Assembly (NCBI GenBank): GCA_964615375.1
Contig: CAZTOW010000027.1
Coordinates: 72,069 to 136,068 of the forward strand
DNA length: 64,000 nt
DNA from: CAZKWG01 sp964615375
GTDB lineage: Bacteria > Myxococcota_A > UBA796 > CAZKWG01
Reading direction: 5' to 3'
Positions 17,529 to 25,311 of this stretch are shown here, piece after piece. The position numbers and the translations under genes were made by a program. Under the pieces are notes generated by a model, which did not search any database, was not told the DNA's origin, and saw only the letters and a program-made list of their open reading frames with translations. Position 1 is the stretch's first letter, and each line of letters begins with the position of its first letter.

Positions 17529-18305
17529 TCAGCTCCCCGCCGAGGTGTAGCGGCGCAGCCCGAAGCGGAAGGCCCCGTAGCCCAGCGCGAGCAGCAGGGC
17601 CCCGACCAGCGGCTGAAGCAGCGCGTAGATCCGCCAGCCCTCGCCCCCAATCACCCAGAGCGCCCCGTAGAAGCCGGCGAAGCCGAGCGGCAGGGCCACC
17701 GTGAGCAGCCAGCGCAGCGGCGCGCCGAAGAGGTCCAGCGGGTAGCGCGCGAAGGTCCCCAGCTGAAGCACCAGCCCCACGGCCGTCCCGCGGTGGTGCA
17801 GGTGGAAGCCCAGGCTGGCGAAGGCGCTGACGATCCCGCCCAGCGCCGCCGCCCCCGAGAGCACGGCCAGCGGCAACAGCGCCCAGCGCCAGGGCGCCGC
17901 GTCCAGCCCCCACCAGGCCGCCGCCCCCATGATGGCCACCCCCAGCGCGAAGCCGGGCAGGTCCTCCAGGCTCAGGTTATCCACCAGGAGTTGTAGATAG
18001 GGGTCCACCGGCCGCAACAGCAGGCGGTCCAGCTCGCCGCCCAGGATGTAGCGCTGGTTCAGCACATAGAGGCCCTGGAAGACCACGTAGAAGACCCCGG
18101 CCACCGTGTCGGCGAAGCCCCAGCAGAACAGCACCTCCGGCCCGGTCCAGCCCGCCAGGTGAGGCACATGCTGGAACAGGGTGAGCACGATGATCGGCCC
18201 CGCGGCGGCCACCAGCGCCCCGCCCAGCGCCCCCGCCAGCAGATCCTCGCGGTGGACCAGCCGGGCCTGGAGCCGGCGGGCGATCATCGTCGCCAGGACG
18301 CTCAC
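17529..18305 (-). CDS. ABC-2 type permease (COG3694-like)
   Basis: 258 residues from a GTG at 18305 that overlaps the preceding permease stop (GTGA), with GGAGGG upstream. Six predicted membrane segments are present. An internal ELDRLLLRPVDPYLQ segment is the conserved 'LdxlLlrPvnp' motif of permeases that pair with COG4586 ATPases. It forms a heterodimeric export channel with the upstream permease. The substrate is unknown. A longer frame to 18998 is rejected because it lies across the other permease. Confidence 0.85.
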   Translation of the reverse strand: MSVLATMIARRLQARLVHREDLLAGALGGALVAAAGPIIVLTLFQHVPHLAGWTGPEVLFCWGFADTVAGVFYVVFQGLYVLNQRYILGGELDRLLLRPVDPYLQLLVDNLSLEDLPGFALGVAIMGAAAWWGLDAAPWRWALLPLAVLSGAAALGGIVSAFASLGFHLHHRGTAVGLVLQLGTFARYPLDLFGAPLRWLLTVALPLGFAGFYGALWVIGGEGWRIYALLQPLVGALLLALGYGAFRFGLRRYTSAGS

Positions 18306-19090
18306 CCGCCCTCCAGGACCAGGCCGCGGGAGACGCGGCGCCATGCTAAAATCCCTAGTGTCCAAAGACACAGACACCAGGCGGCCTGCTCCAGCAGGAG
18401 CGGCAGGGCGGGCTCGCGCTGGAGCAGCAGGGCGGCCGGGCTCCGACCCATGGTGTGGAAGGGCAGCAGGAAGGCGATCTGTCGGACCACGGGCGGGAAG
18501 AGCTCCAGCGGCACCAGGGCCCCGGACAGCAGCGTGACCAGCGTGGCCTTGAGGTAGGAGAGCCCGACCACGTTGCGCACCCGCGCCACGGCGAGCCCCA
18601 GCAGGAAGGAGATCCCGAAGTTCACCCCGTGGGCCAGCCCGAGCGAGAGCGCCCAGGCCGCCCAGAGCAGGGGCCGCGGCGGGAGACCTGGCGGCGCCAC
18701 CAGCGCGATGATCGCCAGCAGCGGCAGGCTGCCCACCAGCAGGCAGGCCGTCGCCCGCCCCGCGTCCCGCGCCCAGGTCCCCGCCTGCAGCGAGAGCGGG
18801 CGCAGCAGGTCCGCGGCGATCTGCCCGTCGCGGATGCGGCCGCCGATGTCCTCGTGGACGCGCGTGGCGACCGCCGGCACCGCCGCCCAGCTCACCAGGA
18901 CCAGGCCCCGCCAGCGCTCGCCCGGGGCCCCGCCGAAGACCGGGCTCGCCGCCGTCGCCGCGGTCCACAGCGTGCCGTTCAGCGCCGCGACCAGGCACGC
19001 GCTCACGAGCTGCAGCACGATCTCCGTGCGGTAGGCCAGGTGGTGGCGGAAGCCGACCTTCCAGGCCGCCAGCAGGGCGCGGGGGGTCAT
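18302..19090 (-). CDS. ABC-2 type permease (COG4587-like)
   Basis: 262 residues from the ATG at 19090, which overlaps the GNAT toxin stop by 4 nt (ATGA). Six hydrophobic helices are predicted. The segment GRIRDGQIAADLLRPLSLQ is the family's cytoplasmic 'G.I...L.rPl' motif. Its natural partners are the permease at 17529 and the ATPase at 22187, which is unusually placed 3.1 kb upstream, beyond a toxin-antitoxin island. The codons near 18345-18359 are AT-rich because they contain a copy of the dispersed palindrome. Confidence 0.85.
   Translation of the reverse strand: MTPRALLAAWKVGFRHHLAYRTEIVLQLVSACLVAALNGTLWTAATAASPVFGGAPGERWRGLVLVSWAAVPAVATRVHEDIGGRIRDGQIAADLLRPLSLQAGTWARDAGRATACLLVGSLPLLAIIALVAPPGLPPRPLLWAAWALSLGLAHGVNFGISFLLGLAVARVRNVVGLSYLKATLVTLLSGALVPLELFPPVVRQIAFLLPFHTMGRSPAALLLQREPALPLLLEQAAWCLCLWTLGILAWRRVSRGLVLEGG
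18345..18359 (-). other. Dispersed 15-bp interrupted palindrome, copy 2
   Basis: Minus-strand reading ACTAG-GGATT-TTAGC. It lies inside the permease gene and is written with rare CTA and TTA leucine codons. Confidence 0.6.
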
Positions 19091-19614
19091 GGCGACGCGG
19101 CCGCGGCGATCGTCCCGATGTCCAGGAACATCGGCGTCGGCTCGCCGTGCAGCATGCCCTCGCGTACCCCCTCCAACCGGACGAAGCCCAAGCCCTCGTA
19201 GAACGGGACCGCCCCCGGCTTTGCGTCCGTCACCACCCCGACGCAACCGACCTGATCCCGCTGGATCACGGCCAGGCGCAGCGCGTGGCGCACCAGCGCA
19301 CGCCCGAGGCCAGGGCCCTGGGCGCGCCGGTCCACGCCGAGCCGGGCCAGGCGGAGGACCGGCAGCGGGTAGTCGGGCAGGCGTCGCCGCAGCACCGGAT
19401 CAGGCACGGTCGCGCGCTCCAGGCTGCCCCCGGTGACCGTCACGAACCCGAGCAGGTCCGCCCCACGCGCGGCGACCCAGGTGACGGCCAGATGGAGCTT
19501 GAACTGGTTCTGCCCGGCGTAGTGCTGAAAGAAGCGATCCAAGGCGGGCTCACCGCAGGTGAACCCGCTCCGATCATCCTCTCGGCGCAGCAGTCGGATC
19601 TCCAGCTCAGCCAC
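19087..19614 (-). CDS. GNAT-type toxin (TacT-like acetyltransferase)
   Basis: 175 residues. The N-terminal segment (FTCGEPALDRFFQHYAGQNQ) is characteristic of GNAT toxins that acetylate aminoacyl-tRNA. The acetyl-CoA loop is RRAQGPGLGRALV, and the C-terminal VPFYEGLGFV is the usual last GNAT strand and helix. The start overlaps the antitoxin gene by 8 nt, the normal antitoxin-first order. The end overlaps the ABC permease start by 4 nt. The target tRNA cannot be deduced. Confidence 0.9.
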   Translation of the reverse strand: MAELEIRLLRREDDRSGFTCGEPALDRFFQHYAGQNQFKLHLAVTWVAARGADLLGFVTVTGGSLERATVPDPVLRRRLPDYPLPVLRLARLGVDRRAQGPGLGRALVRHALRLAVIQRDQVGCVGVVTDAKPGAVPFYEGLGFVRLEGVREGMLHGEPTPMFLDIGTIAAAASP

Positions 19615-19873
19615 GCATCAGCTCCACGAGCTGAGCCGTCGGCGCGGCGGGCCCCTCCAGTCGGGAGACCAGCGCGTCGAAGCTGGCGTCGTCCAGGACG
19701 AGCCGCGTGGGGATGAACGCCTCGTCCGGGAGCTCGCGGCGCGACTCCATGAAGTACAGGAGGGCCTGCTCTACGACGAAATTCTTCTTGAGCCCGTGCT
19801 GCTCGGTGAAGCGGTCGAGCCGCTCCTTCGTAGCCGCGGAGATGGTGGCGGAGACCTGGGCGTCGGCGGACAT
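19607..19873 (-). CDS. Ribbon-helix-helix antitoxin (DUF1778/TacA-like)
   Basis: 88 residues from the ATG at 19873. A longer frame to 19936 would start inside the operator. The N-terminal half (VSATISAATKERLDRFTEQH, then VVEQALLYFM) is a ribbon-helix-helix DNA-binding fold. The C-terminal half (FDALVSRLEGPAAPTAQLVELM) resembles the DUF1778 tail that wraps and neutralises the GNAT toxin. It is expected to autorepress the operon through the palindrome at 19900-19919. Confidence 0.88.
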   Translation of the reverse strand: MSADAQVSATISAATKERLDRFTEQHGLKKNFVVEQALLYFMESRRELPDEAFIPTRLVLDDASFDALVSRLEGPAAPTAQLVELMRG

Positions 19874-19899
19874 GGTGGTCTCTGGGCAGGGGTGAGGGA

Positions 19900-19948
19900 T
19901 TCCATGGCTGGCCATGGAAAAAATAGCCTGAGCCACAGCCGCCTACAA
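19900..19948 (-). promoter_or_regulatory. Promoter and palindromic operator of the GNAT/RHH toxin-antitoxin operon
   Basis: On the minus strand TTGTAG (19948-19943) and TATTTT (19925-19920) are separated by exactly 17 nt. Immediately downstream is a perfect 9-2-9 inverted repeat, TTCCATGGC-TG-GCCATGGAA (19900-19919), covering the predicted start of transcription and ending 26 nt before the antitoxin ATG. RHH antitoxins autorepress from such sites. Confidence 0.6.
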
Positions 19949-20237
19949 GGGCGATGGAGGGCGGTGGCGCGGAAGTCTCACGCGCGTCCGCGCTGGCGAA
20001 CCGCGGGATGCTGGTGACGCAGAAGGTGCGTGAGTTCGGGCGGATCGCGGGCTTGCAGGTGGAGGACTGGTGCGGGGCGGGGGGCTGAGCTGTCCGTCGT
20101 GGAGCGGCGGGAGCTCTTGGCGCGATCCTATGAAGGACACCACGGCCTGCTCAAGGCCATCGTTCTACCTGAGCCCCCGCGCTCGGGGACGAAGCTGAGA
20201 GCTACTTCGGGGCCACACAGAGACTTGCCTGTTCTCG
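19949..20237. other. Non-coding spacer between toxin-antitoxin modules
   Basis: About 290 nt between two divergent toxin-antitoxin operons. A short plus-strand frame starting near 19953 and a 77-codon frame at 20030 are present, but neither has a ribosome site or a recognisable product. They may be debris of a lost gene. I see no repeat or RNA gene here. Confidence 0.4.
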
Positions 20238-20266
20238 TTGCAACCCGCATAAGATATGTGTAGATA
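20238..20266 (+). promoter_or_regulatory. abiE promoter with embedded operator
   Basis: TTGCAA (20238-20243) and TAGATA (20261-20266) are spaced by 17 nt. The spacer contains the inverted repeat CGCATA-AGA-TATGTG (20246-20260, one mismatch). AGGAA lies 5 nt before the GTG start at 20286. AbiEi proteins are known to autorepress by binding inverted repeats at their promoter, which fits this site. Confidence 0.6.
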
Positions 20267-20285
20267 ACAGCATTCAGGAAACTCT

Positions 20286-21107
20286 GTGAAGCCCTCCGCC
20301 TGGTTCGCAGCGCACCCCGTTTTCCGCGTCGAGGAGTTCATCGACGCACACGCCGCCGCGGGCCGATCCCGCCGGGGCAGCGAGTCCGTCCTGCGTCAGC
20401 ACGTGCTGGCGGGCCATCTGATCCATGTGCGGCGGGGCCTGTACGCGACCGTGCCCGCCGGGGTGCCGGCCGACAGGGCGCCCGTAGATCCCTACCTTCT
20501 GGCCAGCCGGCTCACGGCGGACGCCGTGGTGGCCTTCCACGCCGCGCTCCAATTTCATGGCTACGCCTACTCCAGCTGGCGTCGGTACGACTACCTGACG
20601 GCGAGCCGGGATCAACCACTGCACTTCCGCGGTGCAGACTTCACGCCCGCGCAGGAGCCGGCCACGCTGCGCCAGAGAAAAGATCGCGGTGGGGGTATCG
20701 AGACGCGGCACCATTCGGGAGGCGAGGTGCGGGTCACCATCCTGGAGCGGACGCTGGTGGACGTCCTCGACGCCCCGGAGCGTATCGGTGACTGGGAAGA
20801 GATCTGGCGCTCCCTCTCGATGGTCCCTTTCCTGGACCTCGACCTCGTCGTCTGGCTGGTCCAGGCGGGCCGTCCTGCGATCACCGCGGCGCGCGTGGGG
20901 TTCTTCCTCGATCATCCGGCCCATCGAGAGGCCCTGTTCGTCACGGAGGCCCACCTCGCACCGCTGCGGGCTCTCGCCCCCAGGCAGCCGCGCTACCTCG
21001 ATCGTCGCCGGACGCCCGGACGACTGGTCAGGGGCTGGAACCTGATCGTCCCCGAGACCGTCCTCGAACAAGACTGGGAGGAGCCTCATGTGGCCGAGCT
21101 CGTCTGA
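20286..21107 (+). CDS. AbiEi antitoxin of a type IV toxin-antitoxin system
   Basis: 273 residues from a GTG with AGGAA 5 nt upstream. The N-terminal winged helix has the typical VFRVEEFIDAH...VLRQHVLAGHLIHVRRGLYATV pattern. The rest follows the AbiEi C-terminal domain, including an ERTLVDVLDAPERIG motif. The protein represses its own promoter and counteracts the AbiEii nucleotidyltransferase without binding it, which is the type IV logic. It overlaps abiEii by 20 nt. The pair can act in abortive phage defence. Confidence 0.92.
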   Translation: MKPSAWFAAHPVFRVEEFIDAHAAAGRSRRGSESVLRQHVLAGHLIHVRRGLYATVPAGVPADRAPVDPYLLASRLTADAVVAFHAALQFHGYAYSSWRRYDYLTASRDQPLHFRGADFTPAQEPATLRQRKDRGGGIETRHHSGGEVRVTILERTLVDVLDAPERIGDWEEIWRSLSMVPFLDLDLVVWLVQAGRPAITAARVGFFLDHPAHREALFVTEAHLAPLRALAPRQPRYLDRRRTPGRLVRGWNLIVPETVLEQDWEEPHVAELV

Positions 21108-22071
21108 GCTGGCGCGCCTGTCGGTCGAGACGGGCTTCGACGCGGAGCCGCTTGAGCGCGTCCTACAGCTTCTGGGCGTCCTGGATGAGCTCGCCCGGCA
21201 TCCATTCCTGGGAGAGCGCGTCGCGCTCAAGGGAGGGACCGCGCTCAACCTCTTCTTCTTCGAGCTGCCGCGCCTCTCGGTCGATATTGATCTGAACTAC
21301 ATCGGGGCGGCGGACCGGGAGACCATGCTGGCCGAGCGCCCTCGGCTGGAGCAGGCGCTCGCGTCCGTCTGCAGTCGGCGGCGCCTGGAGCTGCGGCGCG
21401 CACCGAGCGAGCACGCGGGCGGGAAGTGGCGAATGGGCTTCACCCGCGCTTCAGGGGCGCCGGGCGTGCTGGAGATCGACCTGAACTTCCTGCTCCGCGT
21501 CCCGCTCTGGCCGATCCAACGCAGGGACTCGGTCGCCATCGGGGCCTGGGTGGCCCGGCAGGTGCCCGTCCTGGATCTGCATGAGCTCGCGGGAGGCAAG
21601 CTCGTAGCCCTCCTCGCGCGTGACGCGAGTCGAGACCTCTTCGACGCGCACGCGCTCCTGAAGCGGGGGGACCTCGACCAGGAGCGGCTGCGACTCGCTT
21701 TCATCGTCACCGGTGCCGCGAACCGCAAAGACTGGCGCGCGGTGCGCATCGACGACCTCCGCGTGGATCCAGGAGACGTGGCCGCCCGCTTGAGCCCCCT
21801 CCTCATGGCAGAGCGCGCGCCTCCACGAGCGGAAGCGGGAGCCTGGGCGGAGGCGCTCCTCGCCGAGGTGAAATCCGGGCTGGAGGCCCTGCTCCCCCTT
21901 CGCCCCCGAGAGATTGAGTTCCTGGCCCGCCTGAACGATCACGGCGAGATCGCGCCTGACCTGCTGACGGCGGATCCTGAGATGCAGGAGCGCCTTCGCC
22001 GCCATCCGGGTCTCTTGTGGAAGGCCGTGAACGTGCGGGACTACAAAGCTCGAGGCGGGGCGAGCACATAG
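21088..22071 (+). CDS. AbiEii nucleotidyltransferase toxin
   Basis: 327 residues. The nucleotidyltransferase core is KGGTALNLFFFELPRLSVDI followed by DLN, giving the GG...R.S.D-I-D-L signature with two catalytic aspartates. The second conserved block is ELAGGKLVALLARDASRDLF. AbiEii/MenT-type toxins add nucleotides to tRNA or use GTP to arrest growth. It is translationally coupled to AbiEi. No damage to catalytic motifs is visible. Confidence 0.92.
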   Translation: MWPSSSELARLSVETGFDAEPLERVLQLLGVLDELARHPFLGERVALKGGTALNLFFFELPRLSVDIDLNYIGAADRETMLAERPRLEQALASVCSRRRLELRRAPSEHAGGKWRMGFTRASGAPGVLEIDLNFLLRVPLWPIQRRDSVAIGAWVARQVPVLDLHELAGGKLVALLARDASRDLFDAHALLKRGDLDQERLRLAFIVTGAANRKDWRAVRIDDLRVDPGDVAARLSPLLMAERAPPRAEAGAWAEALLAEVKSGLEALLPLRPREIEFLARLNDHGEIAPDLLTADPEMQERLRRHPGLLWKAVNVRDYKARGGAST

Positions 22072-22096
22072 AAGAATTGCCGAAACGCTCCGTTAC

Positions 22097-22113
22097 CCAC
22101 ATAAATTATGTGG
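22097..22113. repeat. Perfect 17-bp palindrome resembling the abiE operator
   Basis: CCACATAA-A-TTATGTGG lies 26 nt after the abiEii stop, between convergent genes. Aligned with 20243-20263 it shares ACCC-x-CATAA-xx-TATGTG. The abiE cassette is therefore flanked by related palindromes. Confidence 0.6.
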
Positions 22114-22186
22114 ATTCGAGCGCAAATCGGACAACCAGGAGCGGCGGAGACGTGAGCTCGAGTCCACGACTGGACGCCGCCCCCCC

Positions 22187-23167
22187 TCACCCCCGCTCCC
22201 CCTCGTAGAACCGCGCGATCAGCGCCTCCAGCGGCGGATCGTCCAGCCTCAGATCGGCAACGTCCAGCCGTGTCAGCACCTCGCGGACCAGGGCCGCCGC
22301 CCCCTCCTCGTCGGGCACGGGCAGGCTGAGGGTGAGCGGGCCCTCGCGCTGGAGCGCGGGGAGGCCGACCAGCGCCGCATCCTCGGGCGGGGCGCGCAGA
22401 TCGACCCGGAGCACGCGGCGCCCGCCCAGCCGCCGGGCCAGCGCGTCCAGCGGCCCGTCGTGCAGGAGCCGCCCCTCGGACAGCAGCAGCACCCGCGGGC
22501 AGAGGGCGCGCACGTCGGCCAGGTCGTGGGTGGTCAGCAGGAGGGTGGTGTCGCCCTTGTCGCGGAGCTCGGCCAGGAAGGCGCGGAGCCGCAGCTTGAC
22601 CGCCACGTCCAGGCCCACGGTGGGCTCGTCCAGGATGAGCAGGGGCGGGGCGTGCAGGAGGGCGGCGGCGAGCTCGCAGCGCATGCGCTCGCCGAGCGAG
22701 AGCTGGCGGACCTGCGTGCGCAGCAGCGGCCCCAGCCCCAGCACCTCGTCCAGGTGCCGGAGCCGCGCCTTGTAGTCGGCGTCCGAGACCTCGAACATGG
22801 CGGCCAGCAGGTCATAGGCCTCGATGACCGCCAGATCCCACCAGAGCTGCGTGCGCTGCCCGAAGACCACGCCCAGGCGCCGGACGTGGCGCGCCCGGTC
22901 GGCCAGGGGGTCGAGCCCGCCCACCCGCACGCTGCCGCCGCTGGGGGCCAGGATGCCGGTGAGCAGCTTGACGGTGGTGGACTTGCCCGCGCCGTTGGGG
23001 CCGAGCAGGGCCACGGCCTCGCCGGGCTCGACGCGGAAGCTGACGCGGTCCAGGGCGACGCGCTCCTCCTCGGAGCGCAGCAGGTCGGCCACGGCGCCGA
23101 AGAGCCCGCGCCCGCGCTCGAGGCGGCGGTAGCGGCGGCTCAGCTCCGTAGCGACGATCTCCGACAC
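22187..23167 (-). CDS. ABC-2 exporter ATP-binding protein (COG4586-like)
   Basis: 326 residues from a GTG with GGAGGG 4 nt upstream. Walker A is GPNGAGKSTT, signature LSLGERMRCE and Walker B LLILDEPT. The FGQRTQLWWDL segment is diagnostic of the COG4586 ATPase subfamily, which works with paired ABC-2 permeases of the COG4587/COG3694 type. Those permeases are at 17529-19090, so this ATPase has been separated from them by the toxin-antitoxin island. It lies 12 nt after a methyltransferase gene. Confidence 0.92.
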   Translation of the reverse strand: MSEIVATELSRRYRRLERGRGLFGAVADLLRSEEERVALDRVSFRVEPGEAVALLGPNGAGKSTTVKLLTGILAPSGGSVRVGGLDPLADRARHVRRLGVVFGQRTQLWWDLAVIEAYDLLAAMFEVSDADYKARLRHLDEVLGLGPLLRTQVRQLSLGERMRCELAAALLHAPPLLILDEPTVGLDVAVKLRLRAFLAELRDKGDTTLLLTTHDLADVRALCPRVLLLSEGRLLHDGPLDALARRLGGRRVLRVDLRAPPEDAALVGLPALQREGPLTLSLPVPDEEGAAALVREVLTRLDVADLRLDDPPLEALIARFYEGERG

Positions 23168-23179
23168 GCGACCCTCCGC

Positions 23180-24082
23180 TCAGCGAGGAGCCCCAACGTA
23201 GCGCAGGACGAGGCCGGCGTGCGACTGCTGCAGGTCTCGGGGCAGCGGGCCGGGCCAGAGGGCCCAGGGCAGGGAGAAGAGGGCGAAGCGTGGGCCGCGC
23301 GCGGACCAGAAGTTCTGAGGCGGGTACGGCGTGAAGCGGCGGGTGAGCAGCCATCCGCGCTCGCCGAGCGCGCGGGCGAGCCAGGTCGGGCTCCACAGGC
23401 TCCAGGGGGCGTGGTCCTCCAGCGCGCTGGTGAGCATCGCCCCGCGGCCGGGGAGCACGAGCTCCAGGACCAGGGCGGCCCCAGGCGCGGCGACGGCGCT
23501 GAGCCCGTCCAGGAGGCGCGGGAGGTCCCGGCACCAGGAGAGGGCGTAGCGGCAGAGGATCAGGTCCCAGGGGCCGGGGGCCACGGCGGGCAGCGGCGCG
23601 CCCTCGAAGTCGAAGGGGCGGGCGTCCAGACTGAGGAATTCCCGCGCGTTCTCCAGGGCGGGGCGCATGTGCTCCAGCAGCACCAGGCGCTCGGCGCGGA
23701 CGGCGAGGCGGGCCGCGAGCTCTCCGGCGCCGCCGCCCAGGTCCAGGATGGCGCCCTCCAGCGGGAGGCCGAGCGCCAGGAGCCGGGCCTCGTCCTCCCG
23801 CGCCCGCGCCTCGCGCTCCGGCCGGCGGGCCTCGATCTCGCGGAACCAGGCGCCCTGGGGGTCGTCGAGGGAGGCCTGGTCCCAGGAGAGGGCGCGGGGC
23901 AGGCGGGCGCGCAGGCGGGCGGGAAGGACATCCACCAGGAGCTGGTCCCGCGGCTGGCGGCTCAGGCTGCCGCAGCGCTCGCAACAGATCCACCGGTGCT
24001 TGTAGACGGGCTGGACGGAGGCGGGGGCGCCACAGGCGGGGCAGCGGAGACGGGGCGCCTGCTCGAGGACGCGACGTCGCAA
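23180..24082 (-). CDS. SAM-dependent methyltransferase with N-terminal zinc ribbon
   Basis: 300 residues, apparently from a TTG at 24082. Four cysteines (CPAC near residue 14, CCERC near 34) form a likely zinc ribbon. The Rossmann methyltransferase motif I is ILDLGGGAGELAARLA, with acidic loop VLLEHM and motif IV WDLILCRYALSW. The substrate is unknown. It directly precedes the exporter ATPase in the same orientation. Confidence 0.82.
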   Translation of the reverse strand: MRRRVLEQAPRLRCPACGAPASVQPVYKHRWICCERCGSLSRQPRDQLLVDVLPARLRARLPRALSWDQASLDDPQGAWFREIEARRPEREARAREDEARLLALGLPLEGAILDLGGGAGELAARLAVRAERLVLLEHMRPALENAREFLSLDARPFDFEGAPLPAVAPGPWDLILCRYALSWCRDLPRLLDGLSAVAAPGAALVLELVLPGRGAMLTSALEDHAPWSLWSPTWLARALGERGWLLTRRFTPYPPQNFWSARGPRFALFSLPWALWPGPLPRDLQQSHAGLVLRYVGAPR

Positions 24083-24147
24083 GGGCGTAGACCTCTGGCA
24101 GACGCTAACCCGCGCGCCCCGCCGGGCGCCGCGATAGACCCGCCCCG

Positions 24148-25311
24148 ATGCGCGTGGTCTTCGCCAACCTCTGGCACGAGGGCAGCGACCCGGACGCCTG
24201 GATCGCTGCCGACACGTTGCGGCGCGAGCTCTCGCGGGCGCTGGCGGCGCGGGGGCACGAGGTCGTCGTGGTCCAGGAGCTGAGCCTCGCGGCGGAGCGC
24301 TGGGACGGCGCGGTGCGCTGGGTCTTCGTGCCGCCCTCGCCCGCGGCGCGGCTCTCGCGGAGGATGCTGGCGCTGGGCGGGCGGGACGACGCGCGGGTCA
24401 AGGCCCCGGCCACGCATCTTCCAGGCGCGGTCCTGGCCTGCCAACCCGAGATCATCCACAGCTTCGACCTGGCCTTCTACCCGACGCTGGCCCTGCTGGG
24501 GCGGGCGGCGGCGCGGGCGGGGGCCGGGCTGGTGGCGCACTTCCACGGCGGGGCCCCGGCGCGCACGCCGGCGCTGCGCTGGGTGGAGCGGGAGGCCCTC
24601 CGCCACGTCCAGCGCCTGCTGTTCACGACGCGCGAGCGGGGGCTCAGCTGGGTGCGCTCGGGCGCGCTCGCGGACGACCGGAAGATCGTGGAGATCTTCG
24701 AGAGCTCCTCCGTGCTCACCCCCGGCCCGGCGCCGCGCCTGCCGGGGAGCCCGGCCCTGCTGCACGTCGGGCGCCTGGACCCCATCAAGGACCCGCTGAC
24801 GACGATCGCGGGCTTCCGCCGCCTGCTCTCGGTCGAGCCGGGCGCGCAGCTCAGCCTGTGCTGGACCGACGGGCCGCTGGAGCCGGAGGTGCGCGCGGCG
24901 GCGGCCGGTCTGCCGATCACGCTCCTGGGCCCGGTCCCGCGGGAGCGGATGGAGGCGCTCTACCGGGGGGCGGACCTGCTGGTCCAGGCCAGCCGGCGCG
25001 AGGTCTGCGGCTACGCCGTGCTGGAGAGCCTGGCCTGCGGCACACCGCCGGTGCTCTCGGACATCCCGCCTTTTCGGCGGCTCACGGACCAGGGCCGGGT
25101 GGGGCGCCTGTTCCCGCCCGGAGACCCGGAGGGGCTCGCGCGAGCGGCGGCGGAGCTCCTCGACGCGCGGCGGGCGGGGCGCCTGCACGCGCCCGAGGTG
25201 CGCGGCTGGTTCGACCGGGCCCTGGCCTTCCCGGTCCTGGCCGCCGAGGTGGAGGCGGTCTATGAGAGCTGTCTCCAGGAGATCCGCGGCCACGTTAGAC
25301 GCGACGGATGA
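24148..25311 (+). CDS. GT4-family glycosyltransferase
   Basis: 387 residues with a GT-B layout. The N-terminal Rossmann half is MRVVFANLWHEGSDPDAW. The C-terminal half begins at LLHVGRLDPIKDPLTTI and contains the GT4 E-x7-E motif in REVCGYAVLESLACGTPPVL, which binds the nucleotide-sugar. It transfers a sugar with retention to an unknown acceptor, probably in surface glycan synthesis. Its last codons hold the left copy of the 22-bp direct repeat, and it overlaps the AAA-nuclease gene by 4 nt. In the inferred ancestral arrangement its C-terminus would have been different by about 20 residues. Confidence 0.9.
   Translation: MRVVFANLWHEGSDPDAWIAADTLRRELSRALAARGHEVVVVQELSLAAERWDGAVRWVFVPPSPAARLSRRMLALGGRDDARVKAPATHLPGAVLACQPEIIHSFDLAFYPTLALLGRAAARAGAGLVAHFHGGAPARTPALRWVEREALRHVQRLLFTTRERGLSWVRSGALADDRKIVEIFESSSVLTPGPAPRLPGSPALLHVGRLDPIKDPLTTIAGFRRLLSVEPGAQLSLCWTDGPLEPEVRAAAAGLPITLLGPVPRERMEALYRGADLLVQASRREVCGYAVLESLACGTPPVLSDIPPFRRLTDQGRVGRLFPPGDPEGLARAAAELLDARRAGRLHAPEVRGWFDRALAFPVLAAEVEAVYESCLQEIRGHVRRDG
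25266..25287 (+). repeat. Left copy of 22-bp exact direct repeat
   Basis: Starts GAGCTGTCTC and ends GGAGATCCGC. It is identical to 26852-26873 and lies within the 3' end of the glycosyltransferase gene. Confidence 0.9.

Noticed and set aside
20030..20263. 77-codon plus-strand frame upstream of abiE
   Set aside because: No ribosome site, unlikely composition, and it runs through the predicted abiE promoter and operator.
25294..25300. GTTAGAC just before the AAA-nuclease gene, matching the integron core GTTRRRY
   Set aside because: No attC-like structure or matching RYYYAAC follows the gene, and the boundary is instead a 22-bp direct repeat; probably coincidence.
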